From positions 1,816,134 to 1,880,133 of the forward strand of contig NW_003101672.1 in the NCBI RefSeq assembly GCF_000003855.2: a stretch of 64,000 nt of DNA. Direction: 5' to 3'. Origin of the DNA: Blastomyces gilchristii SLH14081 (Eukaryota > Ascomycota > Eurotiomycetes > Onygenales > Ajellomycetaceae). The notes beneath the pieces were generated by a model. That model was not told where the DNA came from, ran no database searches, and was given only the letters and a program-made list of their open reading frames with translations. Both the position numbers and the translations under genes were made by a program. Positions 1-10,185 of this stretch are shown one piece after another; the first letter of the stretch is position 1; every line of letters begins with the position of its first letter.

Positions 1-5
1 ATCGG

Positions 6-948
6 ATGGCTTTGGATTTAACGATTGGAAATGGCGGTGCCGACAATGGCTATGGATCGCCGTATCCTGATTTCGAGGACCCAGATGGTCAAGCCACTCA
101 CGGCGATGCATCATCGGGATATGAAGATTTTGTCGAGCCGGATGGACAGCCCCTCCCCTCAGCCCAAACAAGTATCCACGGTGGAGGAAACACACAAGAT
201 AATGTTTCTGTAGTCAGTGTCGGAGCTAGCCATGGACCGGCTGCCGGGGTTGTAAATGCTTCCGCCGCTGCGCAAGCTACACAACCAGTGATACAGCCAC
301 AGCCATTTGTACATTCATTTATACCTTCAGCTATACGACCAGCACCAGTTCAAAATCCGAACTATGTCCCCCCGTACGGTCCGTATCCATTTCCTACTGT
401 CCATCAGATATACGTGGGCAGCCCGGCGCCGGTACTCCCCAATGCAGGTGGAGGAGGTGCTAATCAAGGTGCGAATAATGTCGTTCCGGCACAGGCAAAT
501 GTCGCACAGCCTGCGAATAATCCGCCAGCTACCGTCCCACCGTCTAACACCACTTACAGACGCTTCAAGCGCCCCAAACGCTCCAAATCTCGCCGATAAC
601 GCAAGTGCTTCAACAGGCAATCCACACACGGGTGAAGAGTATGAGGACTGGGCTGACCCCGCCGGACCACCGCCAAGTACCAACAACAACAATACTGTCA
701 ATGCCGGAACCACGGCTCCCAGAGTTCTACAAACGTACGCCTGTGCCATTAAACTCAAGCACATCATCTGGATACTCGTTGGGCTAACAATGTTCGTCAT
801 GGTTGTTGTCATTATAGTTTTAATCAGCCGGCGGACTCCTGCGGAGAAACTCGCCAATGGTAGTGGTACTGCTAATAGACCAGACCAACCTGTTCTGCCA
901 TATGTGTCCTCACCTACTGGTAGTGGTGTCTCGTTGATATCCCCGTAG
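6..948 (+). CDS. hypothetical low-complexity single-pass membrane protein, one intron (possibly 5' partial)
   Basis: I do not recognise the family. Two overlapping frames join cleanly through an intron at 469-559: donor GTGCGA, branch CTAAC at 544-548, acceptor CACTTACAG. The split codon G+AC restores the frame, giving 283 aa. The protein is rich in Pro, Asn, Gly and Ala. A short acidic motif recurs three times: YPDFEDPDGQ, YEDFVEPDGQ and YEDWADPAGP, the last after the intron, which supports the splice. Near the C-terminus there is one hydrophobic segment (IIWILVGLTMFVMVVVIIVL, about bases 766-828) followed by RR, so a membrane anchor with a long disordered N-terminal side is likely. The ATG at 6 is the first in the window, and no in-frame stop precedes it, so the true start may lie upstream. 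Confidence 0.6.
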
Positions 949-1507
949 CGGCGGCTGTGGTGGACGGGACGGTGACGATGAGAAGGAAAATGTGAGATTG
1001 TGATTAGGAGCAGTGGCGTTGATAGTATTTTGTGTTGGCACTCCTCTTCTTGGGTTCATATAATTGTAGACTAGGTAGTAGACGGTTTCTACATAGCAGC
1101 ACTAAATAAGTTAATCTCATTAGTTTTGGGTAGATGTTTTCAATTCTCTTGTTCTTCAATAATATTTCTCCCATCATTTTTATACTTCCCCGAGCGATAT
1201 GATCGATAAGATAAGGTAAAGTTAACTAAGGTTTCCCGGCTCCACTTACATGATTTGTGTTCAAACACTGCGCAGACGTTGGACTTTTTAACAACTACGG
1301 TGCCTGATATATATATTATTATAACGGCCTCTACTGCATGCTACTTGCCATGGTCGTCGCTGAATAAAGCTCGACTAGGCAACTGGACTTTTGCGGTGAG
1401 ACAACCAGGCAAGGCGGGGGGGATTGGCTGAAAAAATTATTAAAGAAAAAAACCGCCACAAAAAAGGAAAAAAAATATAGAAACTGGCGCCAAATAAAAA
1501 TCTACAT
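949..1507. other. intergenic, 3' end of the membrane-protein gene and promoter of the TPR gene
   Basis: No gene is seen. The stretch just before 1508 is A-rich (1431-1500) and ends directly at the ATG of the TPR gene, as expected for a fungal promoter and short leader. AT-rich runs such as TATATATATTATTATAA lie near 1307. Confidence 0.5.
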
Positions 1508-4500
1508 ATGGCGGACTCAGAACATCTCCCAGCGTCCTTGGACCTTTTATACACCAGTCCATCATCTTCCTCATTCTCCAGATATGACGCTCTCCGGCTG
1601 TCGGACGAAGAATGCCAGGCCATCCTCCGCCTCCCGCTAACTCAGCGGGTTTGCGGCCGAGCTGAGAAACCAGCCTCCGCAGATGCTCAAGAGGATGTCA
1701 AAATTGGCCGTCTATCTTATATCGATTTCCTCGTCAAAAATGTTGACGCGATATTCAGCGTTGATGATGCTGCCGATGCGCCATTTACGCGCTCGCAGCT
1801 CCTCCACATTGGTGTTGCAGCCTTGTTTGCGTTTCTGCAGGCAAACGTCACTGGCCCTCCGTTGCCGTTTCGGTCATCAGATCTACTGATTCCCAAATTC
1901 TTGATGGACACGAGCGATGCGGGGTCCAATGCGCCGCAAATTTTGCAATCATTACGCGAGACGATGGTGCGCAGCTTGACCGTTGACGGTGAGGCGGCGT
2001 ATAAGCTCACCCCCAACGTCGAGCTGTTCTGTCTTGCCAAAGCGATCCTGAATCATACGGCCCTCACCCCCGCTTCCACGGGTGATACCGACAAGACGTT
2101 GACTGCTCCATTGGTGGCCTGGGCTTCTCGGATGAGGGTTAATTTCTTACACCAGAAGATGCTATCGGAAAATACGACGACCCTGCAGTCTCTCGTTTAT
2201 GCCGACTTGGACTTGATAGCGGAGAGGATTTTCGCCGCTGATTCTGCATCGTCGCGCTCTGCGGAGGAACGCGCAAGGTTTCTCCTAGAGAGAGCAACGA
2301 TTCATACCCACCATGGATTCGATGCCAAGGCACGAGCAGATCTTGAGCGTGCAGCGGGCGAAACGGGATTCCAGTACGCGCTTACAGGAAGGTTGGGGAA
2401 GCGGACGAAGTTTCAGGACCGGGACATTAGTCAACTGGTCGTTTTGGCGAAGAGCGCAGATGGAGAGCATGTGTCGTCGGCCCCTGAGGCTAAAGAAGAC
2501 CAGCCAACGCCGGAGTCGAAGATGGAGACAGCGGCAACACACAGCGCCGCACCCAAGAACTTGGATCTCAATGACGACACACTTTTGGAGGCAATATCAT
2601 TTAAGAAAGATGAGCCTATGGAGGAACAAGAGAAATCAATGACGGTGCAGGACTCCTCATCCTTGCCACCAGCTCTTGCGGCTCTTGACCCCTCAGATCA
2701 GCCAAAACTGAACGCGCTGGATTCCATCATCCTTCTCTCCATCGCATCGGCCATCACAAATACCTCGCCACAACACGGCCTCACGAGAGAAGAAACGCTG
2801 CCTTATGCGACACGGGTTCTCGACGGCGGAAGCTCGAACTGGCAAGTCTATTCCCAGGCTCTGCTCGTTCGAAGTAAAATCGAAGGGTACAGATCGCGAA
2901 CGGTAGAGCGAGGTTTGCTACAGCTGCAAGCACTGGTCGACCAGGTTATCGCTGACACCGCATCTGATCCTATTTCCGACACAGACAAAGCCGCTGAGCA
3001 GGCCACTACCTTCCTCCCTCGCCCAGAAGCATCAGAGTCAGCGCCAGCAAGCGACCGGCTACAGTATATTTGGCTTTTAAATTTCTCTACGAGATGGGAC
3101 CTCGAAGCCGAGCTTGCTTCGCGATGGGTCAGCCTAGGCGGGCTCCGTAGTGCCCTTGACATCTACGAACGATTGCAAATGTGGGCAGAAGCCGCCCTGT
3201 GCTATGCCGCTACGGAAAGGGAAGAAATGGCTAGACTCTTGGTGCGGAAACAGCTGTTCAACCGTACGAATCCTGACTCTACAGATGACAATGACACCTT
3301 TGAAGGTGCCGAGCTTCCACAGCTCCCAGCAGATGCTCCACGCCTGTTTTGTATTTTGGGTGATATTGACAGTGACCCTGCAATGTACGAACGTGCTTGG
3401 ACAGTTTCAAATCAGCGATATGCCCGTGCCCAACGCTCCCTTGCGCGCCATTACCTCGCCGCCAAACCACCTTCATTCGAGAAAGCAGAGGAAGCATATC
3501 GCAAGAGTTTAGCTATCAATCGGCTCAACCACGGCGCCTGGTTTGCAGTTGGCTGTGTGCAACTGGAACTGGAGAAATATGAAGATGCGGTGGAGTCTTT
3601 CACGCGAAGCGTCCAGCTGGAGGAAACAGATGCTGAGGCTTGGAGCAATCTCGCTGCAGCATTGATCAATCTTCCACCGCCGACCACCGTTGAAAGCTCC
3701 GAACAAAATACCACCGTAGTAGCTGCAGCCGCAGACGAAGATGAATCAATGCCTACCCAACAAAAGCCGGACCCCCACAAACACAATCGAGATGCCCTGG
3801 CCGCTCTCAAACGTGCAGCCAGATACAAACACACAGACCACCGCATCTGGGACAACCTCCTAACCGTCAGCGCCTCAATCCCACCCCCCGACACCCCCTT
3901 CCGCGACATCGTCTACGCACAGAAACGCCTCATCGAGCTCCGCGGCCCCAAAGAGGGCGAACAGGCAATCGACATCAACATCCTCACCGCCCTCATCAAC
4001 ACCCTTACAGCAGAGAACGCGTTTGACAGCGATAGCGTTGATGAGGCAAAGTCAACCGCAGCAGCCCCTGTCTTCCGCCGCGGCTCCCTCCCAGCAATAA
4101 TCCTCGCCCTCCTCGACGAAGACGTCATCCCGCTCATCACGCACTCGGCACCGCTCTGGCTCCTCGTCGGGAAGGTAGAGGCATGGCGAAAGCGGCCATC
4201 CCGCGCGCTCGCGGCGCATGAGAAGGCGTGGCGTGCCACGGTCGCGTCGTGCACGCAGGGCGCGTTCCAGACGGGCGACGAAGGGAAGTGGATGGAGGTT
4301 GTAGAGGCGACGGAGAGGGTGGTTCGTGAGGGATATGCGGCTTTTGGGCCGATGGATAAGGAGCGGGAGGGAGATGTGATTCCGGAGGAGGGTGCGGGGG
4401 GAGGCGGGGCGGAACTTGTTGCGAAGGATTGGAGGTTTAAATCGCGTAGTGCGGTGAGGAGTGTGCAGGGGAAGGGGAAGGAGTTGTGGGAGGGAACTGA

Positions 4501-4552
4501 GGGTTGGCGGCGATTGAAGGAGTTGAGTGGTGAGGTTAGCGGGGGTAATTAA
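1508..4552 (+). CDS. EMW1: TPR-repeat protein of the TTC27/Emw1 family
   Basis: An intronless 1014-aa reading frame from ATG to TAA. The central-to-C-terminal part, about residues 640-720, carries classic tetratricopeptide helices, for example AEEAYRKSLAINRLNHGAWF followed by LGCVQLE-like and YEDAVESFTRSVQLE segments. This order and the surrounding text (LARHYLAAK before, AWSNLAAAL after) are characteristic of TTC27, whose budding-yeast member Emw1 is essential and linked to cell-wall integrity. The N-terminal half is helical and less conserved, with an acidic low-complexity linker at about residues 320-390 (many E, D, P, S). Length matches fungal members. Function in the cell is inferred from family membership only. 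It is transcribed away from the minus-strand genes to its right. Confidence 0.85.
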   Translation: MADSEHLPASLDLLYTSPSSSSFSRYDALRLSDEECQAILRLPLTQRVCGRAEKPASADAQEDVKIGRLSYIDFLVKNVDAIFSVDDAADAPFTRSQLLHIGVAALFAFLQANVTGPPLPFRSSDLLIPKFLMDTSDAGSNAPQILQSLRETMVRSLTVDGEAAYKLTPNVELFCLAKAILNHTALTPASTGDTDKTLTAPLVAWASRMRVNFLHQKMLSENTTTLQSLVYADLDLIAERIFAADSASSRSAEERARFLLERATIHTHHGFDAKARADLERAAGETGFQYALTGRLGKRTKFQDRDISQLVVLAKSADGEHVSSAPEAKEDQPTPESKMETAATHSAAPKNLDLNDDTLLEAISFKKDEPMEEQEKSMTVQDSSSLPPALAALDPSDQPKLNALDSIILLSIASAITNTSPQHGLTREETLPYATRVLDGGSSNWQVYSQALLVRSKIEGYRSRTVERGLLQLQALVDQVIADTASDPISDTDKAAEQATTFLPRPEASESAPASDRLQYIWLLNFSTRWDLEAELASRWVSLGGLRSALDIYERLQMWAEAALCYAATEREEMARLLVRKQLFNRTNPDSTDDNDTFEGAELPQLPADAPRLFCILGDIDSDPAMYERAWTVSNQRYARAQRSLARHYLAAKPPSFEKAEEAYRKSLAINRLNHGAWFAVGCVQLELEKYEDAVESFTRSVQLEETDAEAWSNLAAALINLPPPTTVESSEQNTTVVAAAADEDESMPTQQKPDPHKHNRDALAALKRAARYKHTDHRIWDNLLTVSASIPPPDTPFRDIVYAQKRLIELRGPKEGEQAIDINILTALINTLTAENAFDSDSVDEAKSTAAAPVFRRGSLPAIILALLDEDVIPLITHSAPLWLLVGKVEAWRKRPSRALAAHEKAWRATVASCTQGAFQTGDEGKWMEVVEATERVVREGYAAFGPMDKEREGDVIPEEGAGGGGAELVAKDWRFKSRSAVRSVQGKGKELWEGTEGWRRLKELSGEVSGGN

Positions 4553-5257
4553 GTTACATGATTGCGATAGGAATGTATCCTCTGCTGAATGATTTGTGTC
4601 AATCGTTAGTACGGTAAACATATAGACAATAGACAGAGTTGGAGCTTTTACTGATATTGCAATTTGACGTTGTTTAAAAAGTGACTGTTATTATCAGCTA
4701 TTTAGTTGGTAATTTAATGTTTAAAAATTATAATTATTCTAAAAACGTCCAGGTAGAAAGGTACGATGAAAATATTGTAGAATATTTTTTTTTAAAAAAA
4801 AAACAAACAAAGAGGAAAAACCAGAAAGGGGAAAAAAAGGAAATAAAGAACACAAACATATAACAACATTATTCCCAGTGAAGTATCATATCAGAAGATA
4901 TGGCGTTGCATTTCTTCCATTGTATGGAGTTGTGATAAGTTGCCAGGATCAATCCAATGAAGCCCTACCATAATCTATGTGTTGCCAGGAAATATGCCCA
5001 AAACAACGTCAACTCTGGGGGGCAGCGTGCTGGAACGCAGTGGGCAAGGCGTCGAAAGATCAAATGTCACTCTGAGTAAAATGGATGCCAGAGCAAGGGC
5101 AGATTTGGTTTCTCGGGGCGTCGTGGACTGTTGACACTGTCAGCCGATAGGCGAAGAAGGTCAAGATGTGTGTTCAAAGACTCTCGTGGACCGCTGGAAC
5201 CGGGGGAGGGGAAAGGGAAGCTGTCTTGCGCGCAGTAGACGACTTCTCCCCGGTATT
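4553..5257. other. intergenic between convergent genes
   Basis: No coding region supported. It begins with the 3' end of the TPR gene and holds an A-rich tract (about 4785-4860). Apparent open frames here are short and low in complexity. Confidence 0.4.
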
Positions 5258-6823
5258 CATGGCGAATTCAATATGCTAGCTCCGGGTCCCGCAATCCGTC
5301 CCTTAAATATTGCACAGAAAATGCCCATTCCAATACCTAACCGAACAACTTGCTCATTGGTTATATGGGGTATAATATCCAACTCGTATCCTTCGTTCTG
5401 TAAGACTGTTTGGCCGCTAGAAGGGCCTCGCTTCTTCGAGGTCTTTGTGTGTTATTAACCAGGCGAAAAACTCGTTGATGAACAGCTCTGCGTGCGCGCC
5501 GAATTTAGGGATTGGAGTGCTTAGGATGGAGGTGGGAGTAGGATTTGAAGAAGAAGCATTGGGCGGGCTCGCAGGATTGTACAGATTTGAAGATGAGAAG
5601 TTCGAATGCTGGTCGTCGTTTGTGCTTAATTCTCCAATTGCTTCCATGTAACTATTTATTTAGTCATCGTCACGTTGAATATGTCACCGGATGTCACCGT
5701 ATTTGAACCAGTAGATCCTGTAGCTGCAGCCGCAGCGGCAGTGAGAAGAGCTATATCTGCTGGTGTAGTTATGAGGCGCCTGCAATGCGGGGGGTAGAAA
5801 GGGTTGCGGCAGGTTTGGCTTTTCCCTCCTCTCCCTCTCCACTCCTCAGCAATCTGTTCGCCAGCTCTCTCGACGGGGTCATGGTAGTTGCATCCCCACG
5901 TTCAATGTCATCTATCTAGCTATCAATCTCAGTAATCCGTAGTCGAATATGAGAGTTGTCAAGAGATACCAACAACAGTCTTTAAAAGTTATGGCACTTC
6001 CTGTTCTGACAACGCATCGTGTAATTATCTCGCGCTCAATCCGCGAGAAATCCGGCTCGATTGGCCTTTGATTTTGAGCAGTTGTTGCGGATCGTTCACC
6101 ATCTGAGGCCCCAAGGATTCGGAGACATTTAGCAGGGCGTTAGGAAGAAGGTTCTGGTCCATTTTTAACCCTCCAGTCGTCTTTTCAGTCTCAGCGTCTG
6201 AGGAAATCTGCCAGTCGTATCAAAGCCGCAGGATCTCAGGTATTCAGCTGATTGATGTATTTGAGGATTGAGCAGATAGATCAATAAGATTAAAGTAGTA
6301 ACTTCAATTTTGAAACCACCCATTGTCTCCTTGTGATATTCCTTCAACAGGCGCATAATTTCCTTCCAATCCATCTGCTCTTCAAGGGTTACTGCGGCCT
6401 GCGGCCTGCGATCAAGGTTTTTTTTGTTGATATTGCCACGCATCCGGCTGGCTTAATCAATTCTGGTTCATAAGATACGCTTCCATCTGGATGTGAGAGA
6501 ACAGAATACATTTCCCAGCATGAAAATCCCGCTTTTTGATCTCCTCCATGCCACGGATAATCACACGTTGATATAGCCGAAATGGTAGTATAGGGTTGGT
6601 TTTAGAGGTAAGGGTTCGGGGAGGTGGGCGATTGGAGTACTCGGCCTTTGAGCTGTGCCTCCTCCTCCCCCTCCTGTTCATCATCATCGCTTCTAGAAGC
6701 TCATCTCTATCCCGCGGAACAGGTGGTGGTTTGGGAGGGTTTTCGTGCCGTGTAGCAGGTATCTCTTTGCGGGCTGTAGCAGTCTTCGAAACGCGAGAAC
6801 AACAGCGGGACGTTAGCAGTCAT
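5258..6823 (-). pseudogene. degenerate or multi-exon gene with a SAM-like C-terminal domain
   Basis: Several neighbouring minus-strand stretches read like one protein but lie in different frames. From 5' to 3': about 6795-6457 (Arg/Pro-rich, ending in HIQMEAYLMNQN); 6443-6165 (MDWKEIMRLLKEYHKETMGG, then a hydrophobic run and a Lys/Arg-rich end); 6162-6025 (LLPNALLNVSESLGPQM and KGQSSRISRGLSAR); 5647-5417 (Ser/Pro linker then ELFINEFFAWLITHKDLEEA); and 5415-5258 (QNEGYELDIIPHITNEQVVR, then LGIGMG). The last two form a helical SAM-like fold with the usual 'GYELDxI...T.EQ...LGI' ending, but a frame change near 5420-5430 separates them with no room for an intron. Either the gene has several introns plus one frameshift or it is a pseudogene. 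Exon boundaries are not solved. Confidence 0.4.
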
Positions 6824-7466
6824 ATTGAATATAGGCAATGGATGCGATAAAATTTCAGGATAAAAGATGCTGCTTTTCAAGGAGTATGAAGGGTTAGACC
6901 AACGTCCTGGCGCACAAATCTACTGCGTATACGGAGTAGACTCAAAGAAGCTCTGGGGGCGAAAAATCCCTGTAATCAGACCCCTGAAACTTAAGCCCAA
7001 GCGTCAGGGGTAACAAAAGATAGCGACGTAGGAGTGTTTTCTCTATCTACGACTCAAAGTTCTGCACCTCCTCCATACTTCAGCTGAATGATATTAAAGA
7101 TCCTGCGAATACGTGAATATTCTAGCTATTATTTGTGTTTTCGCAGACAATCTCCCTGGTGCCAACAACCTGACAGAAGTTTGCATCCAGTGAATGAGAA
7201 TTAACCACGCCCCAAAATAAACCTCTCAGAAAACGGCATATTGCCATTTACACTGCTGGGTAGGATTTGGAAGCGAATTCGATATTTCTATCTCTCTATC
7301 AATACAAGCAACGGAGTATGAAAAACAATTGTAAAGCAAAAAAAGTGAGGAACATGGTTATCGCATATCCAATCCAAACAGCACAGGGAACAACAGGAGC
7401 AGAACGAATGTTGAAACATAAGAGATAACATTCCATGTTTTTGTGGAAACCATCACCAAAATAGCC
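6824..7466. other. intergenic
   Basis: No gene is seen. It contains one exact copy of the 9-mer TACGGAGTA at 6930-6938 and a one-mismatch copy near 7310. Confidence 0.4.
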
Positions 7467-7700
7467 TCAGAAAATACCGCACAGTCCTGTTCCTGACCCC
7501 ACAGCACCTGGTTGGGCCATACCAGGGGCAATTAGGAGATTACCTACCTGGTAGCATACAGTGTGGCATGGGCGCAGTAAATACCAATGGGTCGGAAGTG
7601 CAACACTGCTAAAAGAACCGTCGCAGGGAGAATTGGCAAGGGAGGAATTGCGACCTAACGAATCATCATTTTCGCTCGCCCCCGTTGTCGTCATACCCAT
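7467..7700 (-). CDS. possible small hypothetical protein
   Basis: A 77-aa ATG-to-stop frame beginning MGMTTTGASENDDSLG. Composition is not low in complexity, and it contains GTAGGT after codon 50, so it could be an exon of a longer gene. It lies 131 bases downstream of the QATQA-repeat gene on the same strand and might be part of its 3' end. No family is recognised. Could equally be untranslated sequence. Confidence 0.2.
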   Translation of the reverse strand: MGMTTTGASENDDSLGRNSSLANSPCDGSFSSVALPTHWYLLRPCHTVCYQVGNLLIAPGMAQPGAVGSGTGLCGIF

Positions 7701-7831
7701 CTAAAAGTATATCTCAGCGCCGTGGGAAAGGACTGTATAGTCGTCACGATCCAAATAGTAAACCCTACAAATGGTAGGCGGCATAAAAAATTAGACTGAT
7801 TCCATATTCTCCATGACCTTTGACTCCTTCA

Positions 7832-8929
7832 TCAAATTGGTCTTGCCGTTGCCCCATACTGATTCTTACTATCAGTTTCAACCTGCGGTGAGCCATCGCT
7901 AACAGCACATTCATTTTCTGGTGTTAACACATCTGCACCGGGGAAGCGCATATCTGGTTTGCAACGGTTCAAGGGAGAGTCGTTCCTTATTCTGCGTTTT
8001 CTGACCCTATGCTCGTTGGTTAATTTCGTCAGGTTAGGTGCCGGCCTATGCCTAGGCGCATTCGGCCGGGATACTGCAGCTCGTTTCAATGAGGCAATGG
8101 CACCAGCGGGTTCAACTCTAGTCGTTACGGGTTTCACGAGCAGTTTTACTGGAGTGGGTTCGTCCATTATCCGGCCACCGTAAGTTGCCGCAGAGCGTCC
8201 CTCCAACTTCGGAACACCGGATCCGTAGTGCATATTATTAGTGACTGGTTGGTGGACCGGATAGCCTCCGCTACATTGAAGGTCGGAGGATTGGGCAGTC
8301 AACTGCGGTTGCGCGTTTGAGAAATAATTACCGTAGGTGTTCCATTCATGATTGTCCATAGTCACCAAGGAGTGTACATGTCCCCGTTTAGCAGCACTGA
8401 TGGGAGTCGGTTGCATCATGGGTTGAGGATATAAACTGGGTTGCATCGCCCTGTTTATTGGCATGTTCGCCTGCGCGTGGCCCAAAAACGGCTGCGATGT
8501 AATATGGGTGGCTTGTGCAGCTTGAGTAGCTTGGAGAATATGGGTAGCTTGCAGAACTCGAGGAACTTGGGCAGATTGGGCAGCTTGGGTAGCTTGGGTA
8601 GCTAGCGGAACTAGAGGAACTTGGGCAGTCTGGGGAGCTTGGGTGGCCTGGGTAGCCTGGAGATATTGGTAATGTTGTGGCATAGCAGAATTTGGTAGGT
8701 TGCCTAGCTCCTTAGGTCCCGCGTCGCAGGGTACGGGACCGTATCTGTGGGCAGGATTTATTATCGGTTGAGGGTATGCCGCGCCTTGGTTGCTGTCGCA
8801 TAGGCCGTGGTTGATTCCCAGCTGATAAATACGTTGCGCATATTGATCCCATTCAGGCATCTCTTGGAATGAGTTAGTCGTTGAGCTTGAACAACGCCAG
8901 TCCGCCCCAGTATTGGCCGGGTCGCACAT
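7832..8929 (-). CDS. hypothetical Gln/Ala/Thr-repeat protein
   Basis: A single open frame of 365 aa if started at the first ATG (8929, MCDPANTGADW). I do not recognise it. Residues about 85-145 are a degenerate tandem array built on QATQAxQ/QATxxLQ units, encoded by short repeats on the DNA (about 8500-8680). The C-terminal third is basic (HRVRKRRIRNDSPLNR) and could be a nuclear localisation signal. Overall the protein is Pro/Gln/Asn-rich and probably disordered, as in many fungal transcriptional regulators, but no DNA-binding domain is visible. No intron is needed. Confidence 0.5.
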   Translation of the reverse strand: MCDPANTGADWRCSSSTTNSFQEMPEWDQYAQRIYQLGINHGLCDSNQGAAYPQPIINPAHRYGPVPCDAGPKELGNLPNSAMPQHYQYLQATQATQAPQTAQVPLVPLATQATQAAQSAQVPRVLQATHILQATQAAQATHITSQPFLGHAQANMPINRAMQPSLYPQPMMQPTPISAAKRGHVHSLVTMDNHEWNTYGNYFSNAQPQLTAQSSDLQCSGGYPVHQPVTNNMHYGSGVPKLEGRSAATYGGRIMDEPTPVKLLVKPVTTRVEPAGAIASLKRAAVSRPNAPRHRPAPNLTKLTNEHRVRKRRIRNDSPLNRCKPDMRFPGADVLTPENECAVSDGSPQVETDSKNQYGATARPI

Positions 8930-9548
8930 AGTGGCTGGCAAATATAAGAAAGAGAGGGGGAAGGAACAAATGCCTATCCCGAGAATGACAGTGGGATTTT
9001 AAGTATACTCATTCAATAGAAACGAATGTGATGGACTAGCATAGAAAGAATATGAAAATGCTATGCTAGCGATGAACTGATACAGAATAAGATAGAAGAA
9101 AAGCCCGGAGAGTGATTTATGTACGTTGGAGTACGAGCCAACACACATTTGAGAAGGAGACGCCCAGTATAATAGAGAAATGGAAGCGGCTGCGTCCTCC
9201 GTCATATAAGGGAAGGAATTCCCCAGAACAATCGTGACTGCAAAAGTAAGAATAATTACGCTCCAAAGGAGTAGAAAGAGTATCTGATGAAAAGGGGGAA
9301 ATGTTTGAAAGTGGTAAGCATACCCAGCGTCCAAAATATTCGACTGAACTCATTGGTGCAGCAGGATTGTCTCAATCATTTGCTTTCCTGGTGAAAATTT
9401 AAAATTCAAAATTCAAAATTCAAAATTCAAAATTCAAAAAAAAAAAAAAACTTCAACCCAGGATTTCAACCGCATCAACGCATATTCTTTGATTCCGTCC
9501 AAAAAAGGCATCATCATATAGCACACGCCGTCTAGAAAGAATCGTGAA
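8930..9548. other. intergenic with heptamer repeat and poly-A
   Basis: Upstream region of the QATQA-repeat gene. Hydrophobic open frames on the minus strand (8999-9353) overlap each other in two frames and look like AT-rich noise. Confidence 0.35.
9395..9450. repeat. (AAAATTC)n heptamer array followed by poly-A
   Basis: Six near-perfect copies of AAAATTC, then a run of about 15 A. Its position about 100 bases downstream of the broken SIMPL gene's 3' end marks it as intergenic. Confidence 0.85.
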
Positions 9549-10185
9549 TCAATAACGTAACCCTTCTGGCCTGTTCCAATCTGCCGTAGCAAACTTCGCC
9601 ATGATCGAAGCTCTCACGGTAATCTCCTGCGGCTCTAGGTCCAATGAGTGTCCACTTGAACCTGGATCATCAACTCTGGCCGTCATAGCTCTAGCCATGT
9701 GGAGCGGCCCAGATACAGACGTAGATCCACCCTGGTCGTTAATTTCCACCGGGAAAACCTCACGATGAACCGTCTCCGCGAAGTCGTTGGCCTTCTCAAT
9801 TGCGTCCATGAGTGGCTTCTTCCGCGCCTCCTTGGCTAACTTCTCCGCCGTCACGTCCATCAGCCGCCAGTTGACCGCCCGCACTTCTACAAACGGCATC
9901 ATGAACAACTGGGACGCGATCTCGCCGAGTTTGGCAAAGTCGCGGAAAGTCGCGGAGAGGTTGGCGAAGACTGAGAATTGGCGCAGGCTGGTGGGGTTGT
10001 CGTCTCTGTCCGTGGGGACCCTCGACGAGGTGGTGATTGATGCGATATCAAACGCCGTTCTGGGCGGCTTCCTCCTGGCTTGAACTTTCCGCTGATACGA
10101 GCACACTGAGATGGGCCCTCTCAGCAATACGGTTCAGTTGAAATTCAACAAAAACGTTAATTTCGAGGGTAGGCCTGGTGGTCAT
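9549..10185 (-). pseudogene. SIMPL-domain (DUF541/YggE-like) protein, frame-broken near the N-terminus
   Basis: The body is a clear SIMPL domain: FRDFAKLGEIASQLFMMPFV, then VRAVNWRLMDVT, a Lys/Ala-rich helix, and the closing strand LEPQEITVRASIMAKF. The only ATG that gives a proper first strand is at 10185 (MTTRPTLEINVFVEF...AERAHLSVLVSAESSSQEEA), but that frame stops 45 codons in, at GGC GTT TGA. The rest lies in another frame that has no ATG of its own (it opens at a TTG). The two frames abut near 'EEAAQN / FDIASITTSS', leaving no room for an intron, and roughly 25-35 residues usual in this family between these points appear missing. I infer a small deletion with frameshift. A sequencing error is the alternative. 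SIMPL proteins have no well-defined fungal function. Confidence 0.6.

Noticed and set aside
8999..9353. Hydrophobic minus-strand frames that could be a membrane protein
   Set aside because: Two overlapping frames of equal quality, no conserved features, and position in an upstream region; probably chance.
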